From Bin55 sp963664665 (lineage in GTDB: Bacteria > Pseudomonadota > Gammaproteobacteria > Pseudomonadales > Azotimanducaceae): a stretch of 64,000 bases of DNA. Position numbers and translations under genes: made by a program. The notes beneath the pieces are model-generated. The model was not told the DNA's origin and did not search any database. It was given only the letters and a program-made list of their open reading frames with translations. Location: positions 868,001 to 932,000 of the forward strand of contig CAXXMH010000004.1 in the NCBI GenBank assembly GCA_963664665.2, read 5' to 3'. Below are positions 26,727 to 35,784 of the stretch, in pieces (position 1 is the first letter of the stretch; each line of letters begins with the position of its first letter).

Positions 26727-27518
26727 ATGGTGCTCTACGCGATCATGTTGAAGGACGACCCGCACGGGCAGCGCGAACGGGCAACAATCAGTACGGAGAT
26801 CGAGCCTCTCCCCCTCGGGAAGTGTGCTTTCCTCCATTTAGCGCCGGGAATTGCAAACATAGCGGCGACGTTGCTGGGACTAGCGACGCTTTGGAACCCA
26901 TCATTGCCACCCGAGCTGTTCTACGGTGTGCTCGCGAATGTATTCGTACTAATTCCTATACAGCTAGGCTACCTCTATTACCTGGCGAAGAAACAAAACA
27001 ATCCCGGCTGGTCGCTAGACGGGATCGTTGTATACAACCGACCGGTCTCTTGGTTTCGTTATCTCGTGTGGGTGCCCGTAATCCTAGTGCCAACGGCTGT
27101 TATCTTTCTTGTACTTGATCCGTTCTCTGGACGACTCGAAACTCTCTTAGCTGGCGTTAGCGTTTTCGCGAAATACCAAATGACAGAGGCTGTAGATGTC
27201 GGGTGGATCGTTCTAATCGCACACATTGCGCTTTCTGGTATTCTCGTTCCAATCACTGAAGAACTCTATTTTCGAGGTTATCTACTCCCAAGAATGCCAA
27301 GAGAGTTTGGGCGTCTTAAGCCGGTCGCACACAGTTTGTTGTTTTCTGTGTATCACTTCGACGCGCCGTGGTTGATTCCGGTCCGGACGTTAGGCATGCT
27401 GCCGCTCATCTACACCACCGTATACACGCGGAGCGTACGACCTGCCATATTTGCGCACTGCCTCGTCAATTTATCGAATTTTTTCGATACCGTTTCGAAT
27501 CGTATTGGAACGCCTTAA
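26727..27518 (+). CDS. CPBP family intramembrane metalloprotease (CAAX protease-like)
   Basis: About seven membrane segments with the CPBP (Abi) motifs in the C-terminal half: EELYFRG with the paired Glu and Arg, HSLLFSVYHF, and AHCLVN. These proteases or protease-like proteins cleave within the membrane; some protect against self-made bacteriocins. The first ~30 residues (MVLYAIMLKDDPHGQRER) do not look like a CPBP N-terminus; they and the GC-rich 100 bp upstream resemble the end of a YciI-type protein, so the true start is uncertain (26727, 26745 or later). EPLPLGK is a plausible native N-terminal motif. Confidence 0.78.
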   Translation: MVLYAIMLKDDPHGQRERATISTEIEPLPLGKCAFLHLAPGIANIAATLLGLATLWNPSLPPELFYGVLANVFVLIPIQLGYLYYLAKKQNNPGWSLDGIVVYNRPVSWFRYLVWVPVILVPTAVIFLVLDPFSGRLETLLAGVSVFAKYQMTEAVDVGWIVLIAHIALSGILVPITEELYFRGYLLPRMPREFGRLKPVAHSLLFSVYHFDAPWLIPVRTLGMLPLIYTTVYTRSVRPAIFAHCLVNLSNFFDTVSNRIGTP

Positions 27519-27638
27519 ACGCGCGAATCTGCGTTATTAGTGTCACCTAAGAAGGTCTCTGAATTCGATTCGACGGCGTTTTATGTTCGACCCGATAATC
27601 AGCTCTACCAAGATCTAAACCCAGTTCGAACTGTAACG

Positions 27639-28235
27639 ATGGCGCGAGATTTAAAGACGACTGTTTCACCGATAGGTCGTCGTATTCACGTGATCGGAAA
27701 CAGCGCTTCAGGCAAGAGTACATTAGCGAAGCGTTTGGCGACGGCGCTTGATGCCGAGTTCGTGGAACTTGATGCTCTCAACTGGTTACCTAACTGGGTC
27801 GGCTTGCACGAGTCAAATCCAGAAGAACTGGTACGTCGGTTCGAGCACGCGACACGTGGCGACGCTTGGGTTGTCGCAGGTTCATATACGAAGTTCGCGA
27901 AACCAACGTTCTGGTGCAAGCTTGATACCGTGGTCTGGTTGGATTTGCCCACACCTTTGCTCGTCTGGCGGGTGTTGCGACGATCATGGCAACGTTGGCG
28001 ATCTGGAGAGGTGCTTTGGGGAACTAACGTCGAAAGGTTCTGGATTCAATTGGCGGTATGGCGTGGAGCCGATTCGCTCGTCTATTGGGTCGTCACTGCC
28101 CAGCGTGGCAAACAGAGAACGATGACTGAGGCAATGGCAGATCCTAGTTGGAAAAGCATTCGATTCATTCGACTTAGGTCGGTACGCGAAATTGAAGCAT
28201 TTGCTGAGAACGTCGAGACGGCGCTCAGTAAGTGA
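27639..28235 (+). CDS. P-loop kinase, adenylate kinase/topology-modulation (FlaR-like) type
   Basis: A Walker A motif GNSASGKST lies near the N-terminus, followed by VELDALNWLPNW, a pattern found in small P-loop NTPases annotated as topology modulation proteins or AAA kinases. The Asp in VVWLDLP is the Walker B strand. The ATG at 27639 puts the P-loop at about residue 18; a GTG at 27540 would add 33 poorly conserved residues. The phosphate acceptor is unknown. Confidence 0.7.
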   Translation: MARDLKTTVSPIGRRIHVIGNSASGKSTLAKRLATALDAEFVELDALNWLPNWVGLHESNPEELVRRFEHATRGDAWVVAGSYTKFAKPTFWCKLDTVVWLDLPTPLLVWRVLRRSWQRWRSGEVLWGTNVERFWIQLAVWRGADSLVYWVVTAQRGKQRTMTEAMADPSWKSIRFIRLRSVREIEAFAENVETALSK

Positions 28236-28433
28236 GTTTTAAGTGCCTTAATTCCATTCCGCTCGATGCTTTTGAATTTCGTTCCTCAATTGAGAGGTGA
28301 CGGTCGGTTGAAAGAGATTGCAAATCACCCTTCGAGCGATGCCTGAGTGATTGATGTTGGAAATCGCTTGGCTAACCCGATCTCACATCAGTTTGATCGC
28401 TCAAAGAGTGCGGGTCGGCTTGTTATTACCGGG

Positions 28434-29879
28434 CTATCGACACTCAAAGCTCTCGGGAGAACGGTCATTGCCACCCGTGTAAATCGCTTTCTTGGGATAG
28501 GCACAAAGAGTTCGTGCGCCGCTTTCATCCGCGAATCCGGCGATCAACTCATCAGGCGCCGTGTCGGTGTTTGTCCATTCATCGATGACTTCGAGCAAAT
28601 CAACCATCCAAGGGCCAGGACCGCCGGCGCAGTGTGAAACTCCGGGCATCAAGAATAGGCGCACATCATCGCGAGCCGTTGGATCTCGCGCGTAGACTGC
28701 GTCGACGTAGTCGACTGTAGCTAACGCGGATAACGCCGCATCGGACCAACCATGGTAAAAGAGGAGTTTGCCGCCCGCTGCGCGGAAGTTGTCTAGGTTC
28801 GGATCCTTAGCACTTAATACGGATTCAACTGGTGCAACGCGCTCCCGATAGTCGTTGAAACTAAATCCCTCGTAGCGCCAATCGGGATCGTGTTCAACCA
28901 TGTAGCGTAATAGATCGACGCCAAATCCGAATGCGGCTGAAGGAGGAGTACCTTCTGTCTGTTGACCCGGACCAGCCAGCCACCATCCCCAACCGCCGTC
29001 TTCGTTCTCGCCGCCGAAAGGCCACCCGTTAAAAACTGGTCCCTCATCGTTTTGCGGTCCGTCGTAGACAGCGCGGATTGCCGCAATCTTCTCGGGCGAA
29101 AGGTCCAGACTCTCTACATCAAAGTCGCAGTCACGCGGATCGTTCATGATGCCGTCCTTGAGTCCATCTTTCGCGTCACACTGCTCAAGAACGGCATTCG
29201 AGAGTAGCGAGCGGTCATCGGGTGACAACAGGGGCGATGAGAGATCATCCATGTCGGGATACATGTGCTGAGTAACGTTGACGAACGCAGCTGCGACACC
29301 GCCGAAATCGAATGCGGGCGCCCCAGCAAGAATCGCGTTAAAGTCCTCTGGATAATGTTGTGAGAACGCCATTGCCTGCCGACCACCATTGGAACATCCG
29401 GCGAAATAACTTCGATCTGGCCACTTGTCGTAGTGCCGATCTGCGATGTGTTTGGCGACTTCGGAGACTCGGTGAATTGCGACGTGTCCGTAATTCACGA
29501 CGCGCTCAAGATTGTGGAGCGCCCAAGACCCATCAATTCCGTTAGCCTGATGTCCCGTGTCGGTCCCTGCTGTGGCATATCCGCGCTGAAGTGCGCCAAG
29601 CGAGAGCGCTTGATTCTGGATCGAGCCGACGAAACCTCCGCCTCCCCCCATGACAAACTTACCGTTCCAATCCACCGGAAGCCAAACCGAGAAGCCGATT
29701 TCACGGCCGAGTTTTCCGGTTAGCTTACAGTGCGGTACGGGCTCGTCAAGCGCCTCAATGTTCTCGACTGTGAGATCTGGTAATGAGATCTGCTCTACTT
29801 TTGCACAGGCATCCGGTTCTGAAGCTTGAACATAGACAGAAGCGACAACGACGGCACATGCGAGTAAGTGTCTCACCAC
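28434..29879 (-). CDS. Tannase/feruloyl esterase family exported hydrolase
   Basis: The 481-residue protein has a signal peptide (MVRHLLACAVVVASVYVQAS). Tannase-family motifs: FVMGGGGGFVGS near residue 80, GTDTGHQ, the nucleophile GCSNGGRQAM, Asp in YHGWSDAALS and His in GVSHCAGGPGP. The Cys pair flanking Ser and His is typical of the family. It hydrolyses aromatic esters such as gallates or ferulates, probably in the periplasm or outside the cell. A monocistronic gene. The substrate cannot be inferred. Confidence 0.88.
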   Translation of the reverse strand: MVRHLLACAVVVASVYVQASEPDACAKVEQISLPDLTVENIEALDEPVPHCKLTGKLGREIGFSVWLPVDWNGKFVMGGGGGFVGSIQNQALSLGALQRGYATAGTDTGHQANGIDGSWALHNLERVVNYGHVAIHRVSEVAKHIADRHYDKWPDRSYFAGCSNGGRQAMAFSQHYPEDFNAILAGAPAFDFGGVAAAFVNVTQHMYPDMDDLSSPLLSPDDRSLLSNAVLEQCDAKDGLKDGIMNDPRDCDFDVESLDLSPEKIAAIRAVYDGPQNDEGPVFNGWPFGGENEDGGWGWWLAGPGQQTEGTPPSAAFGFGVDLLRYMVEHDPDWRYEGFSFNDYRERVAPVESVLSAKDPNLDNFRAAGGKLLFYHGWSDAALSALATVDYVDAVYARDPTARDDVRLFLMPGVSHCAGGPGPWMVDLLEVIDEWTNTDTAPDELIAGFADESGARTLCAYPKKAIYTGGNDRSPESFECR

Positions 29880-30001
29880 AATAAACCCGGTTTCAGATTA
29901 ACTTGCCGAGGATATTACCAAGTAAGTCAGTACGCGCACGTACACGTGTCATCTATTGCCAGCGCGTTAGCCTGTCGAGATCACATTAATGTGCATCGTG
30001 C

Positions 30002-30346
30002 TCAGTCATTGTCCGAGTTGCGTGATCTCGCATGCCGTATAGGTTTAACCCAACCGAAATAGACATAGCAACACACGAGTACTACGACGGTGAGCAATCC
30101 GGCATTGCCAAACATCGGGCGTACCTGCAATCCCAGAAACAATGAAAAAGAGAACGCCAAGTAAAGCAACACGAGTACGACAGCATGCATCAGCGTCATT
30201 AACAACACCTTGACCCACGATCTTTGCATTTCCAACTCCAAATCGAGTATCACGCTGTATGTATAGACAACTGAACGAACTACGGAGTTTTCAATCCAGT
30301 GACTCAACCGCGGAGCGTCGATCAAGTCGTGAGAAGCAACCGACAT
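30002..30346 (-). CDS. Hypothetical small membrane protein
   Basis: 114 residues, unrecognised. Two hydrophobic segments (about residues 45-72 and 79-100) are preceded by a polar N-terminus containing a short amphipathic stretch, and the tail is basic (KPIRHARSRN). It lies 31 bp after the aminotransferase stop on the same strand... reading direction places it downstream of neither gene in a tight operon, since the aminotransferase begins upstream at 31523 and ends at 30378. Co-transcription with that aminotransferase is plausible. Confidence 0.5.
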   Translation of the reverse strand: MSVASHDLIDAPRLSHWIENSVVRSVVYTYSVILDLELEMQRSWVKVLLMTLMHAVVLVLLYLAFSFSLFLGLQVRPMFGNAGLLTVVVLVCCYVYFGWVKPIRHARSRNSDND

Positions 30347-30377
30347 ACGTGAGACGGAAGTCTCCGACTATTGAGGA

Positions 30378-31523
30378 TTAGTCGAACAACGTAGAGAACG
30401 AAGGTTTCTCATTGCTCGTCCGTGCCTCTCTTAGGCACTGGATGAGAACGGGTATGCCGTCACGGATATCGTCATCAGGAACGTGTCCGAATGCGAGACG
30501 TAAATAGGGTATCCGATTTGCGTGGATATGAAAGTTCGCGCCTGAAGCGTAGTAGAACCCGCGTTCCGAGGTGAGCTGTAGGAGTTTTGCCTGATCTACA
30601 TCGTCTGGGAAACGCACCCAAACAAAGAGTCCGCCTGATGGATTCGAGGAAACACACACACCATCAGCAGCTTCTTTTATGCCGTCGACTACAAGGTTCT
30701 TTTTCACCTTCAACGATTCGTTTAACTCCTCGGTAAGCGACCACAGACCATTTCTATAGAGCTCAGCAACAACACCGGCGGCGAGGTAATTCCCACCGCC
30801 ATCATGCCGACGTGCCAGAATGGTGTCGAGCAGTTTGGGTTTTGCATATATGTAGCCTAGGCGCATACCGGGTGCAAGGATCTTCGACAACGAGCACATA
30901 TAGATGATGTTTTCGTAGTCGCTGAGTGCATAAAGAGAAGGAGGTTTCGGGCCATCGTAGTGGACATCGCCATAGCAGTTGTCCTCCACAATTGGAATCT
31001 CGCGCGTCGTTGCTATCTCAATCAATTGGTGCCGTCGCTCAAGCGAAAGATTCGTGCCGGTCGGATTCTGGTAGGTGGTGAGGGCGTAAATGAATTTCGG
31101 CTTACGGGCTTCTCCGAGTTCGTCGAGCTTTGCCTCAAGTAAGTCGACTCGCATGCCATCTTCATCGACGGGCATGCCAACCATGTCAATACCGAGCGAC
31201 CGGTACGCGCCAATGGTTCCGGAGTAAGTGACTTCCTCGCAGATGACGGTATCACCAGGTTTTGTGAGTGCCTCTGCCGTGAGCGTGACCGCTTGCATTG
31301 AGCCGTTCAAAAGCGTTATTTCGTCCGCATTGACCTCAACTCCTTCACGATCAGTTTCACGTTGCGCCATGACCGTACGTAGTCCAACGTGTCCGAGTTT
31401 GCCTGGGTAGGATGTAAGTTGAGCGTAATCAGCTGCGATTGCTGCGACTGCTGCCTGTTGGACCTTCTCGATCGGAAAGGTCTCTGGGTTGGTTTGTCCT
31501 ACGGCGAAATCGAATTTCCGCAT
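30378..31523 (-). CDS. Class I/II PLP-dependent aminotransferase (2-aminoadipate/MocR-type)
   Basis: A 381-residue fold-type I aminotransferase. PLP-binding Lys is in CSLSKILAPGMRLGY; YQNPTGTNLS and EDNCYGDVHYDG are the substrate/cofactor motifs of the LysN/AroH-type group. Sequence style resembles 2-aminoadipate transaminase and the aminotransferase halves of MocR regulators, but no wHTH domain is present. Substrate is not determined. Confidence 0.85.
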   Translation of the reverse strand: MRKFDFAVGQTNPETFPIEKVQQAAVAAIAADYAQLTSYPGKLGHVGLRTVMAQRETDREGVEVNADEITLLNGSMQAVTLTAEALTKPGDTVICEEVTYSGTIGAYRSLGIDMVGMPVDEDGMRVDLLEAKLDELGEARKPKFIYALTTYQNPTGTNLSLERRHQLIEIATTREIPIVEDNCYGDVHYDGPKPPSLYALSDYENIIYMCSLSKILAPGMRLGYIYAKPKLLDTILARRHDGGGNYLAAGVVAELYRNGLWSLTEELNESLKVKKNLVVDGIKEAADGVCVSSNPSGGLFVWVRFPDDVDQAKLLQLTSERGFYYASGANFHIHANRIPYLRLAFGHVPDDDIRDGIPVLIQCLREARTSNEKPSFSTLFD

Positions 31524-31858
31524 GAGCTGTCTACCTTTTGATGAATCTGAATAACTGCATTAGTGCAAATTGGTTCGCCGCTAATGTGTCGAGAAGGGAT
31601 TGGCCTGTTCGCAATACCATCGCGCCTGTCGACAAGGGTGAGTCACAACGTTTGAGCTTCGGAAGGAGGGGATTCGTGCGAAGTATGCCGGAGAGAAAGT
31701 CGCCGCGCATCTCAACGCCTCCGATTCGAGGCTCCCTGAGGTCGCGTACCAGAGTAACGTGCTGTAGTCGAAGCGAATTGCGTTAGTTTGTGTGTACACG
31801 GAGTCGAGGTTGCGGCGATATAGTAAATGGCGAGTCGTCTAAAACGTTCGTCCGTTAC
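31524..31858 (+). other. Intergenic region, nothing recognised
   Basis: The 335 bp between the ABC permease stop and the aminotransferase start hold no supportable gene. Short open frames on both strands have no protein-like composition. The aminotransferase promoter should lie here on the minus strand, but no clear hexamer pair was found. Confidence 0.4.
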
Positions 31859-33529
31859 TTACGGAACAGTACCGTCAATCCGCGTTTGCTTGGCGTGTCG
31901 CAAGCCGAAGCGTTGCGCAGCTAGCACTATGGTCGGCAGAAAACCTACGATCACGATTAAGAGTGCGGCGGTCGACGCTTCGGCAATACGCTCGTCCGAT
32001 GCAAGGCGGTAGGCGCGAGTTGCAAGCGTCTCGAAATTGAACGGTCGCAATATGAGCGTTGCGGGCAGTTCCTTGACAACATCGACGAATACGAGCAACA
32101 ACGCGGTCAATAACGCGGGCGAAAGCAGCGGCAGGTGAATCCGACCAAGTAGCTGATTGGGTTTCGAACCCAGACTTCGCGCTGCGTCATCGTAGTTCGG
32201 GTGAATTCGAGCCATTCCGCTCTCGACACTGTTGAACGAGACCGTTAGAAAGCGCGCAAGATAAACCACGACCAGCGCAGCCACACTGCCTGTCATTAAC
32301 AAGCCGATGTTAGTGTCAAACGAGCCTTTCACCCATGTCGCGAACGCTCGATCGATGAGCGTAAGCGGACCCAGTACGCCGATAGCTAGAACCATTCCTG
32401 GGATCGCATACCCGAGTGTTGCTGTTCGTACGCCAACTCGGAGGAGTTTCCGATTGCCACGCAGTCGTAGTGCATACGTCAAACAAATCGAGCAGATCAC
32501 AGCCAATATCGCAGTGATTGCAGCAACCGTGACCGTGTTAAACACATAACCTAAAAACGGGGTTCCAAATGTTGGATCACCGACCAGAAATGCGTGTCGC
32601 GCGAGTACGAGAACGGGAATCAAAAGACCAATGAGCAACGGCGTGATGCAACAGAGGATTGCAATACCTGCTTGCCATCCGTGAAGTTGTGTACGGACCG
32701 TTGGTACGTTCCTCGATACTGGATTAGCATGTGACCCTTTCCGCGCAAACTGTTCGAGAACCACGAGAAACGCAACTATGAGGAACAACCAACCTGCAAG
32801 TTGCATTGCGGCCTGGTGTTCGCCCATAGCGTACCAGGTTCTAAAAATACCGTTGGTGAGCGTTGGGACGCCAAAGAATTCGACCACACCGAAATCAGCG
32901 GCGGTTTCCATCAACGCCAAGGCTAACCCACCTGCGATTGCTGGGCGCGCGTGCGGCAACGCGATCTTGAAGAAAGTGTGGCGAGGTGTGACACCGAGCG
33001 TACGTGCTACCTCAGTCATTGGCGCGGCTTGCTCTGCGAACGCGTTGTACGCTAACAGATACACGTAGGGATAGAGCGTAAAACCAAGTACCAATCCCGC
33101 TCCGGGTAGCGAGCGAATCGAAGGGAGATTGCTGACGGCTTGAAACCAGGAATCACTCGATGCAAGTCCGGAAAACAAATCGCCGTAGGCGTACGCGACA
33201 ACGTAAGCTGGCGCCGCCAACGGTAGAATCAGAACCCACGCAAATGCGTGCCGCCCTGGAAATTCTTTCGTGGCGGTCAGCCAAGCGCAGCCTACGCCAA
33301 GGAGCGTAACGACGCATGCGACGAAGAAGAGAAGAGCGATCGTGTTGCCGATGTACTCTAGAAGTACGGTTTCGCGAAGGTGAACCCACACTTCGGAAGC
33401 AGGCGCAAAGAAATACAGGAGAATTGCAGCAATCGGTACTGCGATAGGAAGCGCAATCGCCACCGCGACCAAGGTCCAAATCGACGGGAAGCGAGGTATG
33501 CGAAAGCCGGTAGTGCTGCGTTTTGACAT
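31859..33529 (-). CDS. Iron(III)-type ABC transporter permease (FbpB-like), orphan
   Basis: A 556-residue permease with two tandem BPD-transport domains, about twelve membrane segments, and two EAA-type loops: EVARTLGVTPRHTFFKIALP in the first half and DDAARSLGSKPNQLLGRIHLP in the second. This fused double permease is typical of Fe(III) (FbpB/SfuB) and thiamine (ThiP) importers. No binding protein or ATPase gene is adjacent. The start codon and first seven codons (MSKRSTT) lie inside a ~50-bp repeat also found at the end of the nearby tnpB element, so the native 5' end was probably replaced by mobile DNA. Confidence 0.88.
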   Translation of the reverse strand: MSKRSTTGFRIPRFPSIWTLVAVAIALPIAVPIAAILLYFFAPASEVWVHLRETVLLEYIGNTIALLFFVACVVTLLGVGCAWLTATKEFPGRHAFAWVLILPLAAPAYVVAYAYGDLFSGLASSDSWFQAVSNLPSIRSLPGAGLVLGFTLYPYVYLLAYNAFAEQAAPMTEVARTLGVTPRHTFFKIALPHARPAIAGGLALALMETAADFGVVEFFGVPTLTNGIFRTWYAMGEHQAAMQLAGWLFLIVAFLVVLEQFARKGSHANPVSRNVPTVRTQLHGWQAGIAILCCITPLLIGLLIPVLVLARHAFLVGDPTFGTPFLGYVFNTVTVAAITAILAVICSICLTYALRLRGNRKLLRVGVRTATLGYAIPGMVLAIGVLGPLTLIDRAFATWVKGSFDTNIGLLMTGSVAALVVVYLARFLTVSFNSVESGMARIHPNYDDAARSLGSKPNQLLGRIHLPLLSPALLTALLLVFVDVVKELPATLILRPFNFETLATRAYRLASDERIAEASTAALLIVIVGFLPTIVLAAQRFGLRHAKQTRIDGTVP

Positions 33530-33558
33530 TGGTTTAGTCCCAAAACGTATGTGACGGA
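33509..33558 (-). repeat. Inverted copy of the tnpB-element right end
   Basis: The 50 bp here, reverse-complemented, match 38528-38577 with about eight differences; shared blocks include GGTAGTGCTG, TTTTGACATT and TCCCAAAACGTA. The copy is at the left border of the mobile island and points outward into the ABC permease gene, providing its ATG (33529-33527). Similarity stops at 33509. It is either a terminal inverted repeat of a larger element or a solo end left by a lost relative. Confidence 0.8.
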
Positions 33559-33655
33559 TTCCTAGCGATAACGCGTCGCATGCAAGGATGGCGTCAAACG
33601 ACGACGTGCATCGATTAACGCCGTGACCGGCACGGCTCCCTTGAGCTAAAAAAAA

Positions 33656-34012
33656 ATCCGATTCCGCGATCTGCCAATTTCTTCTTAAACGTCATGAAGT
33701 CGGGCTCGTAGACACCCCGAAGGCATGAAATAAGCTGTCCTGACACGGTGGCTTCGCCACCGCTGCCGGCGTCGGCTATCGTTAACGGGTGTGACGGTCG
33801 TGGAGGCCGACGGATAAATGGCGCCCTGTCGCCGATCTTAAACTGGACCCGGTTCAACGGTTCGCGCCCCGGAATGTATCCGAGACGACCGGGCTCTCGC
33901 CCGGCCGATCTCGTGGACGCGCAACAAAATGCACCGCCAGCCGTGACCGGCTGGCGAGTCACGTCCGTTGAACCCGCCGTCGCACTGTACCTTAACGACA
34001 ACAGGAGACCGA
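33656..34012 (+). ncRNA. Candidate bridge RNA region in IS110 left end, copy 1
   Basis: IS110-group elements encode a structured guide (bridge) RNA in the non-coding left end upstream of the recombinase. This 357-bp stretch is hairpin-rich: CGGTGGC/GCCACCG at 33746-33762, CCGGGC/GCCCGG at 33889-33904, and a 9-bp perfect stem CGCCAGCCG/CGGCTGGCG at 33935-33956. RNA ends and the guide loops cannot be set by eye. A long left end and short right end fit the IS110 rather than the IS1111 subgroup. Confidence 0.45.
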
Positions 34013-35278
34013 ATGTTAACCGACGAATTTCAACCGGACGATTTCACGATCGTGCATGCTTGTGCGGCGGGTCTGGATGTGCACAAGATGCAGATCACGG
34101 CGACGATTCGCCGCCAGCCACCGAGCGGCGCCGCGACCACGCTGACGCAGGCGTTCAGCGCGTTGCCCTCGGGCTTGGCCGCCTTGTGCGCCTGGCTCCA
34201 GCGCCATGCGGTGGAAGCCGCCCTGATGGAAGGCACCGGCGTGTACTGGCAAGCCCCGTTCGAGGCGCTCGAAGACGCGGACCTCGCCGTGACGCTGGTG
34301 AACGCGCACCAGGTCAAGCAACTCAAGGGGCACAAGACCGATGTCGCCGACAGCGTCTGGCTGGCGCGGGTGTGCCAGTTCGGCCTGACCAGCCCCAGCA
34401 TGATTCCACCGCGGACGTTTCGCGAGCTCCGCAACCTCAGTCGGCATCGACGTAGCTTGGTCGCGAGCGCCGCCTCGGTGCGCAACCGGGTGCACAAAGT
34501 GCTGGATCGCAGCGGCATTCGCATCGGCGGGGTCTTGACGGACATCTTCGGCAAAAACGGTCGCTTGATCATCGACGGCTTGATCGAAGGCCAGTCACGC
34601 TCGACGATCCTCGGCGCGTTGTCCGCGCACGTGCGACGCAAGCTGGAGCTGCTCGAAGACGCCTTGACCTGGTCCCTCTCCTTGACAGACCGTGCGTTGC
34701 TGGGCGATCTGGTCACCGAGCTCGATGCCCTGGAAGGGCGCATCAAGACGTTTCGAGACACCTTGCTTGTCGGGTTAACGCCGTGGCAGCGCCAGCTTGA
34801 GCTGCTTAAGTCCATGCCCGGGGTCGACGTGACCGCCGCCGCCGATATTCTGGCCGAACTCGGTCCCGACCTCACCGTCTTCGGCAGCGCCGAGCGGTTG
34901 GCGGCGTGGGCCGGCGTCTGTCCGGGCAACCACGAGAGCGCGGGCAAACGCAAGCCGACGCGGACCCGCGGCGGTCGCCGCCATCTGGCCGCTATTCTCA
35001 ATCAATGTGCCCATGCCGCCGCGCGCACCAAGGACAGTCAGTTCCATGGCTACCACAAAGCGTTGATGCTGCGACGCGGTTACAAACGTGCCATCGTCGC
35101 CACCGCCCACAAGATGCTGCGGTCGATCTGGGCGATCTTGCGCGATGACAAGCCGTATCGCGATCCCGACGTCGACTACGACGCGTTGCACGTGGACCGC
35201 AACGCCTCCCGCTGGCTACGCCAGCTCGAGGCGTTCGATTACATTCAAAACGGCAAGGTGGTCTGGCCTACCGCGTGA
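34013..35278 (+). CDS. IS110 family DEDD recombinase (transposase), copy 1
   Basis: 421 residues. The RuvC-like DEDD domain is at the N-terminus with Asp22 in GLDVHK, Glu73 in MEGTGVYW and Asp110/Asp113 in KTDVAD. The C-terminal Tnp domain has the SMPGVDVTAAADIL helix-hairpin-like stretch and the catalytic Ser309 in GNHESAGKRK. Start ATG at 34013 follows AGGAG at 34003-34007; a longer in-frame start at 33968 lacks a Shine-Dalgarno. It moves the element by an RNA-guided strand exchange in characterised relatives. Intact, with the same translation as copy 2. Confidence 0.96.
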   Translation: MLTDEFQPDDFTIVHACAAGLDVHKMQITATIRRQPPSGAATTLTQAFSALPSGLAALCAWLQRHAVEAALMEGTGVYWQAPFEALEDADLAVTLVNAHQVKQLKGHKTDVADSVWLARVCQFGLTSPSMIPPRTFRELRNLSRHRRSLVASAASVRNRVHKVLDRSGIRIGGVLTDIFGKNGRLIIDGLIEGQSRSTILGALSAHVRRKLELLEDALTWSLSLTDRALLGDLVTELDALEGRIKTFRDTLLVGLTPWQRQLELLKSMPGVDVTAAADILAELGPDLTVFGSAERLAAWAGVCPGNHESAGKRKPTRTRGGRRHLAAILNQCAHAAARTKDSQFHGYHKALMLRRGYKRAIVATAHKMLRSIWAILRDDKPYRDPDVDYDALHVDRNASRWLRQLEAFDYIQNGKVVWPTA

Positions 35279-35390
35279 CCTAACGACGCAGCAGTCGAGA
35301 TCCGGGCACGGCTAACACGCGTCAACGCCACGTCAGACGACGCCTTCAGTTCAACCCACCTTGGCGAGCATGCCAACGCCGTCGCCCAGC

Positions 35391-35418
35391 TAGACTACGT
35401 CCTTCGTTTCTATATATT
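35391..35418 (+). promoter_or_regulatory. Outward sigma70-like promoter at IS110 copy-1 right end
   Basis: TAGACT at 35391-35396 and TATATT at 35413-35418 are 16 bp apart, giving a start near 35425, at the exact junction with copy 2. Transcription would enter the left end of copy 2, the candidate bridge RNA, and then its recombinase gene. In IS110 elements the joined right-left ends of the circular form create such a promoter; the tandem arrangement reproduces that junction permanently. Confidence 0.5.
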
Positions 35419-35427
35419 TCACAACAA

Positions 35428-35784
35428 ATCCGATTCCGCGATCTGCCAATTTCTTCTTAAACGTCATGAAGTCGGGCTCGTAGACACCCCGAAGGCATGA
35501 AATAAGCTGTCCTGACACGGTGGCTTCGCCACCGCTGCCGGCGTCGGCTATCGTTAACGGGTGTGACGGTCGTGGAGGCCGACGGATAAATGGCGCCCTG
35601 TCGCCGATCTTAAACTGGACCCGGTTCAACGGTTCGCGCCCCGGAATGTATCCGAGACGACCGGGCTCTCGCCCGGCCGATCTCGTGGACGCGCAACAAA
35701 ATGCACCGCCAGCCGTGACCGGCTGGCGAGTCACGTCCGTTGAACCCGCCGTCGCACTGTACCTTAACGACAACAGGAGACCGA
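35428..35784 (+). ncRNA. Candidate bridge RNA region in IS110 left end, copy 2
   Basis: Same sequence and hairpins as 33656-34012, shifted by 1772 bp. Unlike copy 1, it has the right-end promoter of the first element directly upstream, so this is the copy most likely to be transcribed. RNA boundaries are not determined. Confidence 0.45.

Larger units (their letters stand above)
33656..35427 (+). mobile_element. IS110-family insertion sequence, copy 1 of a tandem pair
   Basis: Boundaries come from comparing the two copies: identity runs from the AA preceding 33656 and stops after ACAACAA at 35427. The unit is 1772 bp, with a 357-bp left end, one DEDD recombinase gene and a 149-bp right end. 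There are no terminal inverted repeats and no long target duplication, as expected for IS110. A dinucleotide AA is shared at the left border (33654-33655), the internal junction (35426-35427) and the right border (37198-37199), matching the 2-bp core model. G+C is visibly higher than in the host. Confidence 0.93.

Noticed and set aside
33615..34001. 128-codon minus-strand frame in the IS110 left end (also at 35390-35773)
   Set aside because: It is Arg/Gly/Pro-rich, crosses the element border and changes its C-terminus with the flank, and coincides with hairpins of the candidate bridge RNA. It is a GC-driven shadow frame.
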